Shown here: piece after piece, positions 37,022 through 46,389 of the stretch | Position numbering within the stretch: position 1 is the first letter of the stretch | Layout of the letters: every line of letters begins with the position of its first letter | NCBI GenBank assembly: GCA_050157065.1 | Contig: CP189573.1 | Reading direction: 5' to 3' (one strand) | Source: Avipropionibacterium sp050157065 | GTDB taxonomy: Bacteria > Actinomycetota > Actinomycetes > Propionibacteriales > Propionibacteriaceae | DNA: 64,000 nucleotides | Program-made: the position numbers and the translations under genes | Notes under the pieces: generated by a model | The model's database searches: none | What the model was told of the DNA's origin: nothing | Seen by the model: the letters and a program-made list of their open reading frames with translations, nothing else

Positions 37022-38125
37022 TCAGTTCGCGTCGGCGCTGCGGCGCCAGCGGATCCCGGCGTCGAGGAAGCCGTCGATGTCACCGTCGAAGACCGAGTCG
37101 GGGTTGCCGACCTCGAAGTCGGTCCGCAGGTCCTTCACCATCTGGTAGGGGTGCAACACGTACGAGCGCATCTGCGATCCCCACGAGTTGCCGCCGTCAC
37201 CCTTGAGCGCGTCCAGCTCGGCCTCCCGCTCCTGCCGGGCGAGCTCCAAGAGCTTCGACTGCAGCACCCGCATCGCGGCCGCCTTGTTCTGCAGCTGTGA
37301 CTTCTCGTTCTGGCACGACACCACGACCCCGGTCGGGATGTGGGTGAGCCGGACGGCGGAGTCGGTGGTGTTGACGCTCTGGCCACCGGGACCCGACGAG
37401 CGGAACACGTCGACCCGCAGGTCGGCCTCGGGGATGTCGACGTGATCGGTCTCCTCGGTCACCGGGAGCACCTCGACGCCGGCGAAGCTGGTCTGGCGGC
37501 GGCCCTGGTTGTCGAACGGCGAGATCCGCACCAGCCGGTGGGTGCCCTGCTCGACCGAGAGGGTGCCGTACGCGAACGGCGCCTTGATCGAGAAGGTGGC
37601 CGACTTGATCCCGGCCTCCTCGGCGTAGGAGGTGTCGTACACCTCGGCCGGATAGCCGTGCCGCTCAGCCCAACGCAGGTACATCCGCAACAACATGGCC
37701 GCGAAGTCGGCCGCGTCGACACCGCCGGCCTCGGAGCGGATCGTCAGCATCGCGTCGCGCTCGTCGTACTCCCCCGACAGCAGGGTGCGCACCTCCAGGC
37801 CCTCGATCGCCTTGCGTAGGGCGCCGAGCTCACTCTCGGCCTCGCCGAGGGTGGCCTGGTCGCCCTCCTCCTCGGCCAACTCGACCAGCACGCCCAGGTC
37901 GTCGAGCCGGGAACGCAGGGCGGAGAGCCGCTCCACCTCACCGGTCAGCGCGGACAACCGGGAGGTGACCCGCTGGGCGTTGTCGACGTCGTCCCACAGG
38001 TCGGGGGCCGCCACCTGCTGTTGCAGGTCGGCGATCTCGGCAGCCTTGGCCTCCGGGTCCAGCACCGCCTCGATCTGGGTCAGCGCACGGTCGAGCTCGG
38101 GGATCGCAGAGGAGAAGTCAGCCAC
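37022..38125 (-). CDS. prfB: peptide chain release factor 2
   Basis: 367 residues from the GTG at 38125 with GGAG 5 bases upstream. The stop-recognition tripeptide SPF (RISPFDNQGRR) reads UGA and UAA; the catalytic GGQ is in SGPGGQSVN. The frame is continuous, so there is no programmed frameshift as in Escherichia coli prfB. It leads the prfB-ftsE-ftsX-LytM-smpB order. Confidence 0.97.
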   Translation of the reverse strand: MADFSSAIPELDRALTQIEAVLDPEAKAAEIADLQQQVAAPDLWDDVDNAQRVTSRLSALTGEVERLSALRSRLDDLGVLVELAEEEGDQATLGEAESELGALRKAIEGLEVRTLLSGEYDERDAMLTIRSEAGGVDAADFAAMLLRMYLRWAERHGYPAEVYDTSYAEEAGIKSATFSIKAPFAYGTLSVEQGTHRLVRISPFDNQGRRQTSFAGVEVLPVTEETDHVDIPEADLRVDVFRSSGPGGQSVNTTDSAVRLTHIPTGVVVSCQNEKSQLQNKAAAMRVLQSKLLELARQEREAELDALKGDGGNSWGSQMRSYVLHPYQMVKDLRTDFEVGNPDSVFDGDIDGFLDAGIRWRRSADAN

Positions 38126-38331
38126 AACGCTCCATCGTACGCGTATGCCCCACCGACGGGCTCGGACGCGGCTGGCTGGATTCCACGAAACGACCGGTCG
38201 ATCCTGTTTCGGGACCGGCGCCCCGCCTGAGCGCGCCCCGCCCCCACCGCCGACCGGTGCATCTGCGGAATCCCCGGCCGCGGACGGTCGGGATCGGTCC
38301 GGCCCGCCCCGCCGGTCATAGGGTGACGGCC

Positions 38332-39288
38332 ATGAACCTGGACCACTCCCCCGTGCTGGCCGTCGACGTCGGGGGCACCAAGGTGGCACTGGCCGTCGTC
38401 ACCCCGGACGGGCGGCTGCTGGCCGAACGGGTCGTCGCGACGGCCACCAGTGCAGACCCCGAACTGGTGTGGCAACCGGTGGGAGCGGCGGTCACCGAAC
38501 TGGTCGGCGCCGCCGAGCACGCCGGCCCTTGGCACGTCGGCGTCGGCAGCGCCGGACCGATCGACGTCCCGCGCGGCACGGTGTCGCCGGTCAACATCGC
38601 CGGCTGGCGGGGCTTCGACCTGGTCGGACGGCTCCAGCGGGCCGTACGGGCCGCCTCGGACGACGAACCGGCCGTCCGGCTGGCCGGTGACGGGCACTGC
38701 ATCGCGATCGGCGAGCACTGGCTGGGTGCCGGACGTGACCTGTCGAGCATGGTCGGCATGGTGATCTCCACCGGGATCGGCGGCGGCGCGGTGATCGACG
38801 ACCGGCTCTTCGCCGGGACCACCGGCAACGCCGTCCTGTTCGGCCACACCAGCGTCGACGCGTGGGGGCCGCGGTGCGTCTGTGGTGGCCACGGCTGCGT
38901 GGAGTCGTACGCCGGTGGCCGGTCGATGGCGCTGGCCGCCCGGGCACGCGGCTGGGGCGGCCACGACGGCCGGGAGCTCACCCGGGACGCCGCCGCCGGT
39001 CACCCGATCGCGGTCGAGGTGATCGACCGCGGGATGCGCGCCTGTGCCGCCGGGATCGCCGCGACCGCCACCAACCTGGACGTGGCGACGTTCGTGGTCG
39101 GGGGCGGACTCGCGAAGGCGGGCGAGGTCGTCCTCGGGCCGCTGCGCCGCCACCTGCACGACTTCGCGACCCTCGACTTCACCCGTGGCCTCGAGCTGCG
39201 CGCCGCCGAACTGCCGAATGCGGGCCTGCTCGGGGCGGCCTCGCTGGCGCTCGCGATCACCGGCCGGGGCGGCCTACGGGGTGAGTGA
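38332..39288 (+). CDS. ROK-family sugar kinase
   Basis: 318 residues. ATP motif LAVDVGGTKVALAVV, glycine-rich GIGGGAVID and the ROK zinc motif CVCGGHGCVESYAGG are intact. It phosphorylates a hexose such as glucose, N-acetylmannosamine or allose; the exact sugar cannot be set. The neighbouring AGE-type epimerase, which converges on it, points to N-acetylmannosamine or mannose metabolism. Confidence 0.9.
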   Translation: MNLDHSPVLAVDVGGTKVALAVVTPDGRLLAERVVATATSADPELVWQPVGAAVTELVGAAEHAGPWHVGVGSAGPIDVPRGTVSPVNIAGWRGFDLVGRLQRAVRAASDDEPAVRLAGDGHCIAIGEHWLGAGRDLSSMVGMVISTGIGGGAVIDDRLFAGTTGNAVLFGHTSVDAWGPRCVCGGHGCVESYAGGRSMALAARARGWGGHDGRELTRDAAAGHPIAVEVIDRGMRACAAGIAATATNLDVATFVVGGGLAKAGEVVLGPLRRHLHDFATLDFTRGLELRAAELPNAGLLGAASLALAITGRGGLRGE

Positions 39289-39299
39289 GGTCGACCGGG

Positions 39300-40541
39300 T
39301 CAACCGACGATCGCGTCGGTCCGCTCCAGTTCTGCCAGCTTCCACCAGGCCCGGGCGATGTGGAACGGATCCTTGACCGGCAGGGCGACCACCTCGTCCC
39401 GCGGGGAGCCGTCACGGTCCCGGATCTGCACCCACTCCTGTCCCGGGCCGACCGGGAAGGTGGCCGTCGTCCAGTCCCGGACCCGGTCACGCCAGTCGGC
39501 GAGCTCCGGGTCGGGGCCGGCGGCGGTGGCCGTACGGCCCAACAACAGTTCGGTGGTGTAGACCGCCTCGGCGTGTGGCCACCACAGCTTGGTGTCCCAG
39601 GTCCGGGCCAGGTGCTCCGCACCGGGGTCGCCGACGTGTCCCACCGGCGGGCCGCCGGCCACGTCGACGTGGTGCAGCAGGCCGCCGTGTTCGGGGTCCC
39701 AGCCCAACGCCAACGAGTGCTTGGCGATCCCGGCCAACCGGTGCGGGTCGGTCAGTTCGTGTCCGGGGACGACCGGTGCGGCGTCGTCGACCAGGAACCA
39801 CAGGCACTCCAGGGTGTGACCCGGGGTACGGTGCCGGGCGGTCAGCGAGTCCGGTCGCCCACGCTCGTCGATGACCGGCATCTCGGCCGCGTCGTCGCCG
39901 TCGATGAAGTCCCGCAGCAGGGCGTCACAGGCACCCTTCAGGGCAGCGGCGCTGGCGGCGCTCCCGGTGGTCCGGTGGACCTCCCCGGCGACCCCGATCG
40001 TGATCATCGGCAACGCGAACGAGCCGTGGCCGGCCGGGGTGACGTGGGGGCTGGTGACGACGGCGCCGGCGTCGATCCGCGCGACGATCGAGGCCAACAG
40101 CGTCTCGCTGCGGTCGGCCAGCTCGGTCGATCCGGCGCTCCGGGCCCACCGGGCCAGCCCCAGGGCGACGAAGCAGTCGGTGAAGATCGAGATGTGCAGG
40201 CCGCCGCCGGGGACGGGTTCGCGGGCCGTACCGGTCTCGTCGAGCAGGTACGCGGTGGTGCCGTCGGGCAGAAAGGCATTGGTCAGCAGGAAGTCCGTGG
40301 TGCGGGCGGCGGTCTCGGCCCAGGCATCGGCGTCGGTGGTGACGTGCCCGGCGCGCGCGGCGTCGGCCATCGTCGCGGCCAACCACACCCAACGGCCCTG
40401 GGACCAGGTGTACTTGTCACGACTGATCAGCTCGTTCCCCAGGTTGTCCCAGCAGGTGAGGACACCGCCGCGTTCGGCATCGGGGCCGCGCTCCAGCCAC
40501 CAGGGCAGGATGTCGCGTTCGAGGTGCGTGCGGTAGGTCAT
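39300..40541 (-). CDS. AGE-family N-acylglucosamine/cellobiose-type 2-epimerase
   Basis: 413 residues of (alpha/alpha)6-barrel type. Conserved parts are WWLERGPDAERGGVLTCWD, KYTWSQGRWVWL, HTLECLWFLVDD, WDPEHGGLLHHVD and DTKLWWPHAEAVY. AGE family enzymes interconvert GlcNAc/ManNAc or related sugars. It shares one base with the tetR stop (TGATG), so it is in the tetR operon, which is unusual for a drug regulator. Confidence 0.85.
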   Translation of the reverse strand: MTYRTHLERDILPWWLERGPDAERGGVLTCWDNLGNELISRDKYTWSQGRWVWLAATMADAARAGHVTTDADAWAETAARTTDFLLTNAFLPDGTTAYLLDETGTAREPVPGGGLHISIFTDCFVALGLARWARSAGSTELADRSETLLASIVARIDAGAVVTSPHVTPAGHGSFALPMITIGVAGEVHRTTGSAASAAALKGACDALLRDFIDGDDAAEMPVIDERGRPDSLTARHRTPGHTLECLWFLVDDAAPVVPGHELTDPHRLAGIAKHSLALGWDPEHGGLLHHVDVAGGPPVGHVGDPGAEHLARTWDTKLWWPHAEAVYTTELLLGRTATAAGPDPELADWRDRVRDWTTATFPVGPGQEWVQIRDRDGSPRDEVVALPVKDPFHIARAWWKLAELERTDAIVG

Positions 40542-41239
40542 CAGGGGCTCCAGAGGTCGGTGTCGTCCAACAGTGCCATGGCCTCGGCGATCGCCTCGGC
40601 CGGTGGGACGTGGTGGTCACGTGCCTTGCCGAGTCCCACCCGGACCGCCGCCCAGGTGACCGACACCAGCAGGGCCGGCCGGATGTCGGTGGTGGTGTCG
40701 ATGCCGAGCCGCTCCCCCAGCGCAATCGTGACCGAGGCCTCCATCGAGCTGGAGATCGCCGCCATCGCGTGCAGCAGGGTCGGGTCGGAGCGGATCAGGG
40801 TACGCCGCCGTTCCCACAGTTCGTGATCCTGGCTGAACTGCATCCCGTACGAGGTCAGGCAGGCCCGGACGGCGGTGACCGGGGAGTCCTCGGCCGGGCG
40901 ATCCCGCAGCCAGCCCGCCACGGCCTGCGCCTGCTCCGGCGACACGCCGAGCACGGCCGACTCCTTGGTCGGGAAGTAGTTGAAGAACGTACGGGCCGAC
41001 ACCCCGGCCTGTTCGGCGATCTGCTCGGTGGTCACCCGCCCCATGCCGCGCTCGGCGACGAGTTCGACGGCGGCCCGGTGCAGGGCCGTCCTGGTCTGCA
41101 GCTTCTTGCGCTCGCGCCAGCCTTGGTCGGCGTCCTCGGGCCTTTCGGACGACACGGGAGACACGGGCGACACGGGCGCTCGAGAGGGCTTCGGTGTCGC
41201 CGGGTCAGGGGCCGACGCCGGGGCCGTGGGGCTGGACAT
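40541..41239 (-). CDS. TetR-family transcriptional repressor
   Basis: 232 residues from the ATG at 41239. A proline/serine-rich N-terminus leads into the DNA-binding domain with ALHRAAVELVAERGMGRVTTEQIAEQAGVSARTFFNYFPTKES. It is divergent from the MFS transporter at 41380 with a twin palindrome between. It should repress the transporter (and itself) until a drug binds. Confidence 0.92.
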   Translation of the reverse strand: MSSPTAPASAPDPATPKPSRAPVSPVSPVSSERPEDADQGWRERKKLQTRTALHRAAVELVAERGMGRVTTEQIAEQAGVSARTFFNYFPTKESAVLGVSPEQAQAVAGWLRDRPAEDSPVTAVRACLTSYGMQFSQDHELWERRRTLIRSDPTLLHAMAAISSSMEASVTIALGERLGIDTTTDIRPALLVSVTWAAVRVGLGKARDHHVPPAEAIAEAMALLDDTDLWSP

Positions 41240-41270
41240 GCAGGCAATGGTAACGCGGGACACGCAGAAA

Positions 41271-41302
41271 TTGCAGTCACTGCGTTTTTGCAGTGACTGC
41301 AA
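41271..41302. promoter_or_regulatory. twin TetR-type operator
   Basis: TTGCAGTCACTGC at 41271-41283 and GCAGTGACTGCAA at 41290-41302 form a perfect 13-bp inverted repeat with a 6-base spacer. Each arm is itself a palindrome (GCAGTnACTGC), so there are two operators with centres 19 bp apart. It overlaps the -35 box of the transporter promoter. Confidence 0.8.
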
Positions 41303-41316
41303 GAGCGGCGTATGCT
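41288..41316 (+). promoter_or_regulatory. promoter of the MFS efflux gene
   Basis: TTGCAG at 41288-41293 and TATGCT at 41311-41316 are 17 bases apart. The -35 lies in the second operator, so repressor binding would block polymerase. Confidence 0.65.
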
Positions 41317-41379
41317 GATCGGCGGCGCCCGTGTGTGCATCCACCACCCGCGTCTTCGTTCGAGCTCTTGAGGACTTCT

Positions 41380-43512
41380 GTGACGAGCAACGTCAAGTAC
41401 GCCACCCCGACCTCCCCACCACCCGCGGCAGCCGCCACCCCGGAGGCCTTCACCGGTCTCGGCCCGGAGGGCCGCCGCGTCTTCGTGGGCCTGATGTTGG
41501 GGATGTTGGTCGCCTCCATCAGTCAGACCATCGTCTCGCCGGCGCTGCCGCGGATCGTGGCGGAGCTGGGTGGGATGGAGCACTACTCGTGGCTGGCCAC
41601 GGCGGCGATGCTGGTCTCGGCGGTCACGGTCCCGATCGTCGGCAAGCTATCCGACCTGTACGGACGGCGCAGCTTCTACCTGGCCGGACTGCTCGTGTTC
41701 ATGCTCGGCTCGGTCATCTGCGGGCTGGCTCCGTCGTTCTGGGTGCTGATCGCCGGTCGCGCCGTGCAGGGCCTGGGCATGGGCACGCTGATGCCACTGT
41801 CACAGACGATCATCGGCGACATCATCCCGCCGCGACAGCGCGGCAAGTACCAGGGCCTGATGGGTGCGGTGTTCGGCGTGAACTCGGTCGCCGGGCCGCT
41901 GATCGGCGGCTTCATCACCGACAACCTCGGCTGGCGCTTCCTGTTCTTCGTCACCCTCCCGCTGGGTGTCGTCGCCTTCTTCGCCATCGCCCGCTTCCTG
42001 CACCTGTCGCACGAGCGTCGCGACGCCAAGGTCGACGTCCCCGGCATCGTCACGCTGACCGTGGCCCTGGTGCTGCTGCTGCTCGCGACCTCGTGGGGTG
42101 GCACCACCTACCCGTGGGGATCGCCGCTGATCATCTCGATGTACGTCGGCGGCGTTGCGCTGATCGGACTGTTCATCTGGATCGAGCTGCGCGCCGAGGA
42201 GCCGGTGATCCCGCTGCGACTCTTCGCGAACCCGATCTTCACCTTGGCCAACGTCGCCTCCTTCGCGGTCGCGATCGCGATGTTCGGCGCCATCTTCTAC
42301 ATCCCGGTGTACGCGCAGGGCGTGCTGGCGGTGAGCGCCACGAACTCCGGGCTGATCACGATGCCGCTGATGTTGGGCCTGGTCGTGATGGGCATCGTGG
42401 CCGGCCTGTTGGTCACCAAGACCGGGCGCTACAAGGAGATCGTGCTGGGCGGTGTGGTGATCATGGGCGTCGGCTACTGGCTGCTCACCCGGGTGCACCA
42501 CGGCGACACCCAGCTCGAGCTCACCTTCGCGATGATGGTGATCGGCATCGGCCTCGGTTCCTGCATGCAGAACTTCACCCTGATCGTCCAGAACACCAGC
42601 TCCCGCAGGGACCTGGGCGTGGCCACCGCCTCCAGCCAGTTCTTCCGCAACGTGGGCTCCACCGTCGGGGTGGCGGTCTTCGGCACGATCATGACCTCCC
42701 AGCTTCCCGGCGCGATCGCCCGTCACCTGCCCCCCGAGGCCGCCGGCAACCCCGGCGCGATCAGTGGCGGCGTGGGCGCGGTGCTCGACCCGAGCCAGCT
42801 CGCCAAGCTGCCGCCGCCGATCGCGGAGGCCATCCGGATGGGCCTGGACGATGCCCTGCACGCGGTCTTCTGGACCGCCCTCCCGGTGATCGCCTGCGCC
42901 TTCATCGCGGTGCTGTTCATCAAGCCGATCCCACTGCGCGACACCGTGCACACCGCGGAGGAGGCCGGCCAGGAGGTGCTGGACGGACTGGCACAGAACG
43001 CCGCCGATCCCGAACGGGTGCCGCTGGGCCGCGACACCGGCAGGGTCCGGACGTCGGAACGCCTGCTGGGCCTGGAGCTGGGGCTGCTGGCCCGGGAGGC
43101 CGACCGGGACGACCGGCCGCTGCTGCGCCAGGCGCTGGTCGAGCTCGGCAACGGTGACCTCGAGCGCGGTCGGGAGCTGCTGCGCAACAGCATGACCACC
43201 CTGCTCAGTGAGGATGCCGAGCGGGTCGCCGACACCGAGCCGTACGCCGCCGAGCTGGGCGAGCGAGCCAAGCGACCCGGTGGGGTGCTCGGTGCGGAGC
43301 TGCGGCAGGCCGTCTCGGCCGAGGCGATGCACCTCAGCGAGCACCAGGAGGGAGCCATCGGCGGCGAGCCGGTCACCGATCGACACCGGGCGGTGGACGT
43401 CGACGCGGTTCGGGATGCCACACAGGACCTCGTGGCCGCGTTCCTGGTCGACGTCCTGGTGGCCCGCCGGGCCGAGGTGGCCGCCGGACCCGGGACCCCC
43501 GAACGCAGTTGA
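41380..43512 (+). CDS. MFS drug efflux transporter (DHA2/EmrB type) with long cytosolic tail
   Basis: 710 residues from the GTG at 41380, with GAGGA upstream at spacing 6. About 14 membrane helices with GKLSDLYGRRSFYLAGL (MFS motif A) and GPLIGGFITDNLGWRFLFF (motif C region). Past about residue 515 a hydrophilic tail of nearly 200 residues follows, rich in Ala, Glu, Leu and Arg, probably helical. Most DHA2 pumps lack such a tail. It is repressed by the divergent TetR. Confidence 0.92.
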   Translation: MTSNVKYATPTSPPPAAAATPEAFTGLGPEGRRVFVGLMLGMLVASISQTIVSPALPRIVAELGGMEHYSWLATAAMLVSAVTVPIVGKLSDLYGRRSFYLAGLLVFMLGSVICGLAPSFWVLIAGRAVQGLGMGTLMPLSQTIIGDIIPPRQRGKYQGLMGAVFGVNSVAGPLIGGFITDNLGWRFLFFVTLPLGVVAFFAIARFLHLSHERRDAKVDVPGIVTLTVALVLLLLATSWGGTTYPWGSPLIISMYVGGVALIGLFIWIELRAEEPVIPLRLFANPIFTLANVASFAVAIAMFGAIFYIPVYAQGVLAVSATNSGLITMPLMLGLVVMGIVAGLLVTKTGRYKEIVLGGVVIMGVGYWLLTRVHHGDTQLELTFAMMVIGIGLGSCMQNFTLIVQNTSSRRDLGVATASSQFFRNVGSTVGVAVFGTIMTSQLPGAIARHLPPEAAGNPGAISGGVGAVLDPSQLAKLPPPIAEAIRMGLDDALHAVFWTALPVIACAFIAVLFIKPIPLRDTVHTAEEAGQEVLDGLAQNAADPERVPLGRDTGRVRTSERLLGLELGLLAREADRDDRPLLRQALVELGNGDLERGRELLRNSMTTLLSEDAERVADTEPYAAELGERAKRPGGVLGAELRQAVSAEAMHLSEHQEGAIGGEPVTDRHRAVDVDAVRDATQDLVAAFLVDVLVARRAEVAAGPGTPERS

Positions 43513-43540
43513 GCCCCGAAACAGTTCAGCCCGAACACAG

Positions 43541-43573
43541 TTGAGCCCCGACCCGGGACGGGTCGAGGCTCAA
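43541..43573. terminator. terminator hairpin between convergent genes
   Basis: TTGAGCCCCGACCC and GGGTCGAGGCTCAA pair (13 of 14) around a GGGAC loop. It lies between the ends of the MFS gene and nagB. A direct repeat CAGTTGAGCCCCGA occurs at about 43506 and 43538. Confidence 0.65.
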
Positions 43574-43593
43574 CCGGCGCGAGCCGGGTTGGC

Positions 43594-44397
43594 TCAGGCA
43601 GGCAGGGTGCCGGCCGCGATCGCGTCGGCGGCCGAGGCGCTGTCCAGGTAGACGGTGCAGTTGTCGTGGGTACGCAGTGCGGTCGCCGGGCAGGACTCGT
43701 CGATGGCCCCGGCCAAGGTGTCGGCCACCGCCGGCGCCTTCGCAGCTCCGGGCACCATGCAGTGCAGTGACTTCGCGTCGAGCAGTCGCGGCACCGTCAG
43801 CGTCAAGGCCCGCTCCGGGACGTCGTCGAAGCTGGCGAACAGGCCGTCGTCGACCTGCTGCTGGCGGCACACGTCGTCCAGCTCGGCGACCTTGACCGCG
43901 CGCGGATCGTCGAAGTCGGCGACCGGCGGATCGTTGAAGGCGATGTGGCCGTTCACGCCGATCCCCATGCAGACCAGGTCGATCGGCGCTTCGGCCAGCG
44001 CAGCGGCGTACGCGTCGGCGATGGCTTCGGCCCCCTCGGTGGCCTCGGTGTCGGCGGCGAGGACGTGGACCTCGCCGAACGGCAGCCGGTCGAAGATGTG
44101 CTCGGCGAGCCAGCGACCGAAACGCTGCGGCGCATCGAGCGGCAGGCCGATGTACTCGTCCATGTGGAACGCCGTCACCCGCGACCAGTCGATCCCCTCG
44201 GCCGCCACCAGGGCGTCCAGGAACTCCGACTGGCTCGGTGCGGCCGCGAACACCATCCGGACCCGGTCCTGCCCGGCCAGGGTGGATCGCAACTCGGCGA
44301 TCACCGCCTCGGCGGCCGCCGCCCCGAGTTGCTGCCGGTCGTCGAACACGCGGACGCGCAGTCGATCGACGTTCGTGGACTCCAGGACCTGTGACAC
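43594..44397 (-). CDS. nagB: glucosamine-6-phosphate deaminase
   Basis: 267 residues from the GTG at 44397 with AGGAG upstream. Motifs: FHMDEYIGLP, GIGVNGHIAFNDPP with the catalytic aspartate and histidine, and VPGAAKAPAV. It converts glucosamine-6-phosphate to fructose-6-phosphate and ammonia. Together with the ROK kinase and AGE epimerase it suggests amino-sugar catabolism, though the genes are not one operon. Confidence 0.9.
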   Translation of the reverse strand: MSQVLESTNVDRLRVRVFDDRQQLGAAAAEAVIAELRSTLAGQDRVRMVFAAAPSQSEFLDALVAAEGIDWSRVTAFHMDEYIGLPLDAPQRFGRWLAEHIFDRLPFGEVHVLAADTEATEGAEAIADAYAAALAEAPIDLVCMGIGVNGHIAFNDPPVADFDDPRAVKVAELDDVCRQQQVDDGLFASFDDVPERALTLTVPRLLDAKSLHCMVPGAAKAPAVADTLAGAIDESCPATALRTHDNCTVYLDSASAADAIAAGTLPA

Positions 44398-44523
44398 CAG
44401 ACTTCTCCTCTGCGAGGGCAATCGTTTGCACGCACCGTAGCAGCGCAACCCCGGGCCTGTCAGGGGTTCCATTCGTCGGTACGGTGTGACCGACGTCCAG
44501 CACAGGGCGTCGGCAGGACGGGG

Positions 44524-44597
44524 TGGGCACACCCAGACTCGAACTGGGGACTCCCTGCTTGTAAGGCAGGTGCTCTAACCAACTGAGCTATGCGCCC
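44524..44597 (-). tRNA. tRNA-Val (anticodon TAC)
   Basis: The cloverleaf is complete: acceptor GGGCGCA with TGTGCCC, D-arm AGCTCAGTTGGTTAGAGC, anticodon stem CCTGC-CTTACAA-GCAGG (TAC), and T-loop GTTCGAGTC. CCA is not encoded. Confidence 0.93.
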
Positions 44598-44684
44598 GGC
44601 CGGACAACGATAGGCCGCCACGGCCGGTTCGGCCAACCTGTGACGCCCATGTCGGACACGGTGCGGGTGGGCGCCGTGTCCGGG

Positions 44685-45317
44685 TCAGATGTAGATGGCG
44701 GGGTCCAGGTCCTCGAGGGCCCCGGCAGCGTTCTCGTCGGCCGGGGTGAGGGTCCGGTAACGAGCGGGGACGCCCACCGCGACGTGCCCCGGCGGAACGT
44801 CCTTCACCACCACGGCGTTGGCGCCGACCTGGGAGCCGGCACCGATCCGTACGGGACCGATCACCCGCGCGCCGGTCCCCAGGGTGACGCCGGCCTCGAT
44901 GGTGGGGTGTCGTTTCCCGTGGCTCATCGACCGACCCCCGAGGGTGACTCCGTGGTACATCATCACGTCGTCGCCGACCTCGGCGGTCTCGCCGATCACG
45001 ACACCCATGCCGTGGTCGATGAAGACCCGCCGCCCCAATGTCGCACCGGGGTGGATCTCCACCCCGGTGAGCGTCCGCGCCACGTTCGACAGCAACCGCG
45101 CGGGCAACCGCAGGAGTGGCACCTGCCAGGCGGCGTGGCTGATCCGGTGGACCCAGATGGCGTGCAAGCCCGGCGACACCAGAGCCATCTGCACCTGCGA
45201 GGTGGCCGCAGGGTCACGCTCGACGGCGGCCGCCACGTCCTCACGAATCCCTGCCCAGGCACGGGCCAGCAGCCCGGGGGTGGTACCCCTCGAGCTGCGG
45301 GCCGCGGACCGGTGCAC
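44685..45317 (-). CDS. cysE: serine O-acetyltransferase
   Basis: 210 residues starting with GTG. The left-handed beta-helix (hexapeptide repeats) includes IHPGATLGRRVFIDHGMGVVIGETA, MMYHGVTLGG, HPTIEAGVTLGTGARVIGPV and GANAVVVKDVP. It makes O-acetylserine from serine and acetyl-CoA for CysK next door. It lies 26 bases after cysK on the same strand, so cysK-cysE are an operon. Confidence 0.95.
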   Translation of the reverse strand: MHRSAARSSRGTTPGLLARAWAGIREDVAAAVERDPAATSQVQMALVSPGLHAIWVHRISHAAWQVPLLRLPARLLSNVARTLTGVEIHPGATLGRRVFIDHGMGVVIGETAEVGDDVMMYHGVTLGGRSMSHGKRHPTIEAGVTLGTGARVIGPVRIGAGSQVGANAVVVKDVPPGHVAVGVPARYRTLTPADENAAGALEDLDPAIYI

Positions 45318-45343
45318 GGTCGGCTCGTCGGCCGGTGACCGAG

Positions 45344-46270
45344 TCAGTCGACCAGACCCTCGAACAGGATGGTCGACAGGTAGCGCTCACCGAACGACGG
45401 GATGATCACGACGATCGTCTTGCCGGCGTTCTCGGGGCGACGGGCGACCTGGTCGGCGGCGGCCAGCGCGGCACCGGACGAGATGCCGACCAGCAGGCCC
45501 TCGTCGGTGGCGGCCTTGCGGGCCCACTCGACCGAGGTGGCGGCGTTGATGTCGATCACCTCGTCGACGACCGAGGCGTCGTAGTTCTCCGGCACGAAGT
45601 TCGCACCCAGGCCCTGGATCTTGTGCGGGCCCGGCTTGCCGCCGTTGAGGATGGCCGACTCCTCGGGCTCCACCGCGATCACCTTGACCTCGGGGTTCTG
45701 CTCCTTGAGGTAGTGGCCGGCGCCGTTGGCCGTGCCACCGGTGCCGATGCCGCTGATCAGGATGTCGACCTTGCCGTCGGTGTCGTTCCAGATCTCCGGC
45801 CCGGTGGTGTCGTGGTGGATCTTCGGGTTGGCCGGGTTGGCGAACTGTCGGGCCAGCACCGCGCCCCGCTCGGCGGCGACCGCCTCGGCCTTGGTGACCG
45901 CACCCTTCATGCCTTCGGCCCCCGGGGTGAGGATGAGCTCGGCGCCGTACCCCCGCAGCAGTGCCCGCCGCTCCTTGGACATCGTGTCCGGCATCGTCAG
46001 CACGACCTTGTAGCCGCGAGCCGCACCGACCATGGCCAACGCGATTCCGGTGTTGCCACTGGTGGCCTCGACGATCGTGCCACCGGGCTTCAGCTCACCC
46101 GACGCGGCGGCCGCGTCGATGATCGCGGCGCCGATGCGATCCTTGACCGACTTGGCGGGGTTGTAGTACTCGAGCTTGGCCGCCACGGTCGCCTCGGATT
46201 CGATGATCCGGTTGATCTTGACCAAGGGCGTGTTGCCGATAAGGGCGGTCACATCGGAATGAATGGGCAC
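45344..46270 (-). CDS. cysK: cysteine synthase A
   Basis: 308 residues from the GTG at 46270. PLP lysine in NPAKSVKDRIG, substrate loop TSGNTG, GIGTGGTANGAG and C-terminal PEESAILNGG and GISSGAA. It forms cysteine from O-acetylserine and sulfide. It starts the cysK-cysE operon, divergent from the CPBP gene. Confidence 0.95.
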   Translation of the reverse strand: MPIHSDVTALIGNTPLVKINRIIESEATVAAKLEYYNPAKSVKDRIGAAIIDAAAASGELKPGGTIVEATSGNTGIALAMVGAARGYKVVLTMPDTMSKERRALLRGYGAELILTPGAEGMKGAVTKAEAVAAERGAVLARQFANPANPKIHHDTTGPEIWNDTDGKVDILISGIGTGGTANGAGHYLKEQNPEVKVIAVEPEESAILNGGKPGPHKIQGLGANFVPENYDASVVDEVIDINAATSVEWARKAATDEGLLVGISSGAALAAADQVARRPENAGKTIVVIIPSFGERYLSTILFEGLVD

Positions 46271-46389
46271 GGGTCCACCTTCGTTGAGTTTGCCGGTATG
46301 CGAGGGGCGCGCTGTTGCGCACGACCAGAGCAACAGTGTCCTCCAAGAGCCTATTCCCGCGTCCACCATCTGGACCGCCGGTCTTGCGA

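Noticed and set aside
37022..38125. Programmed frameshift in prfB
   Set aside because: The frame is continuous from the GTG to the stop; no internal stop or slippery site.
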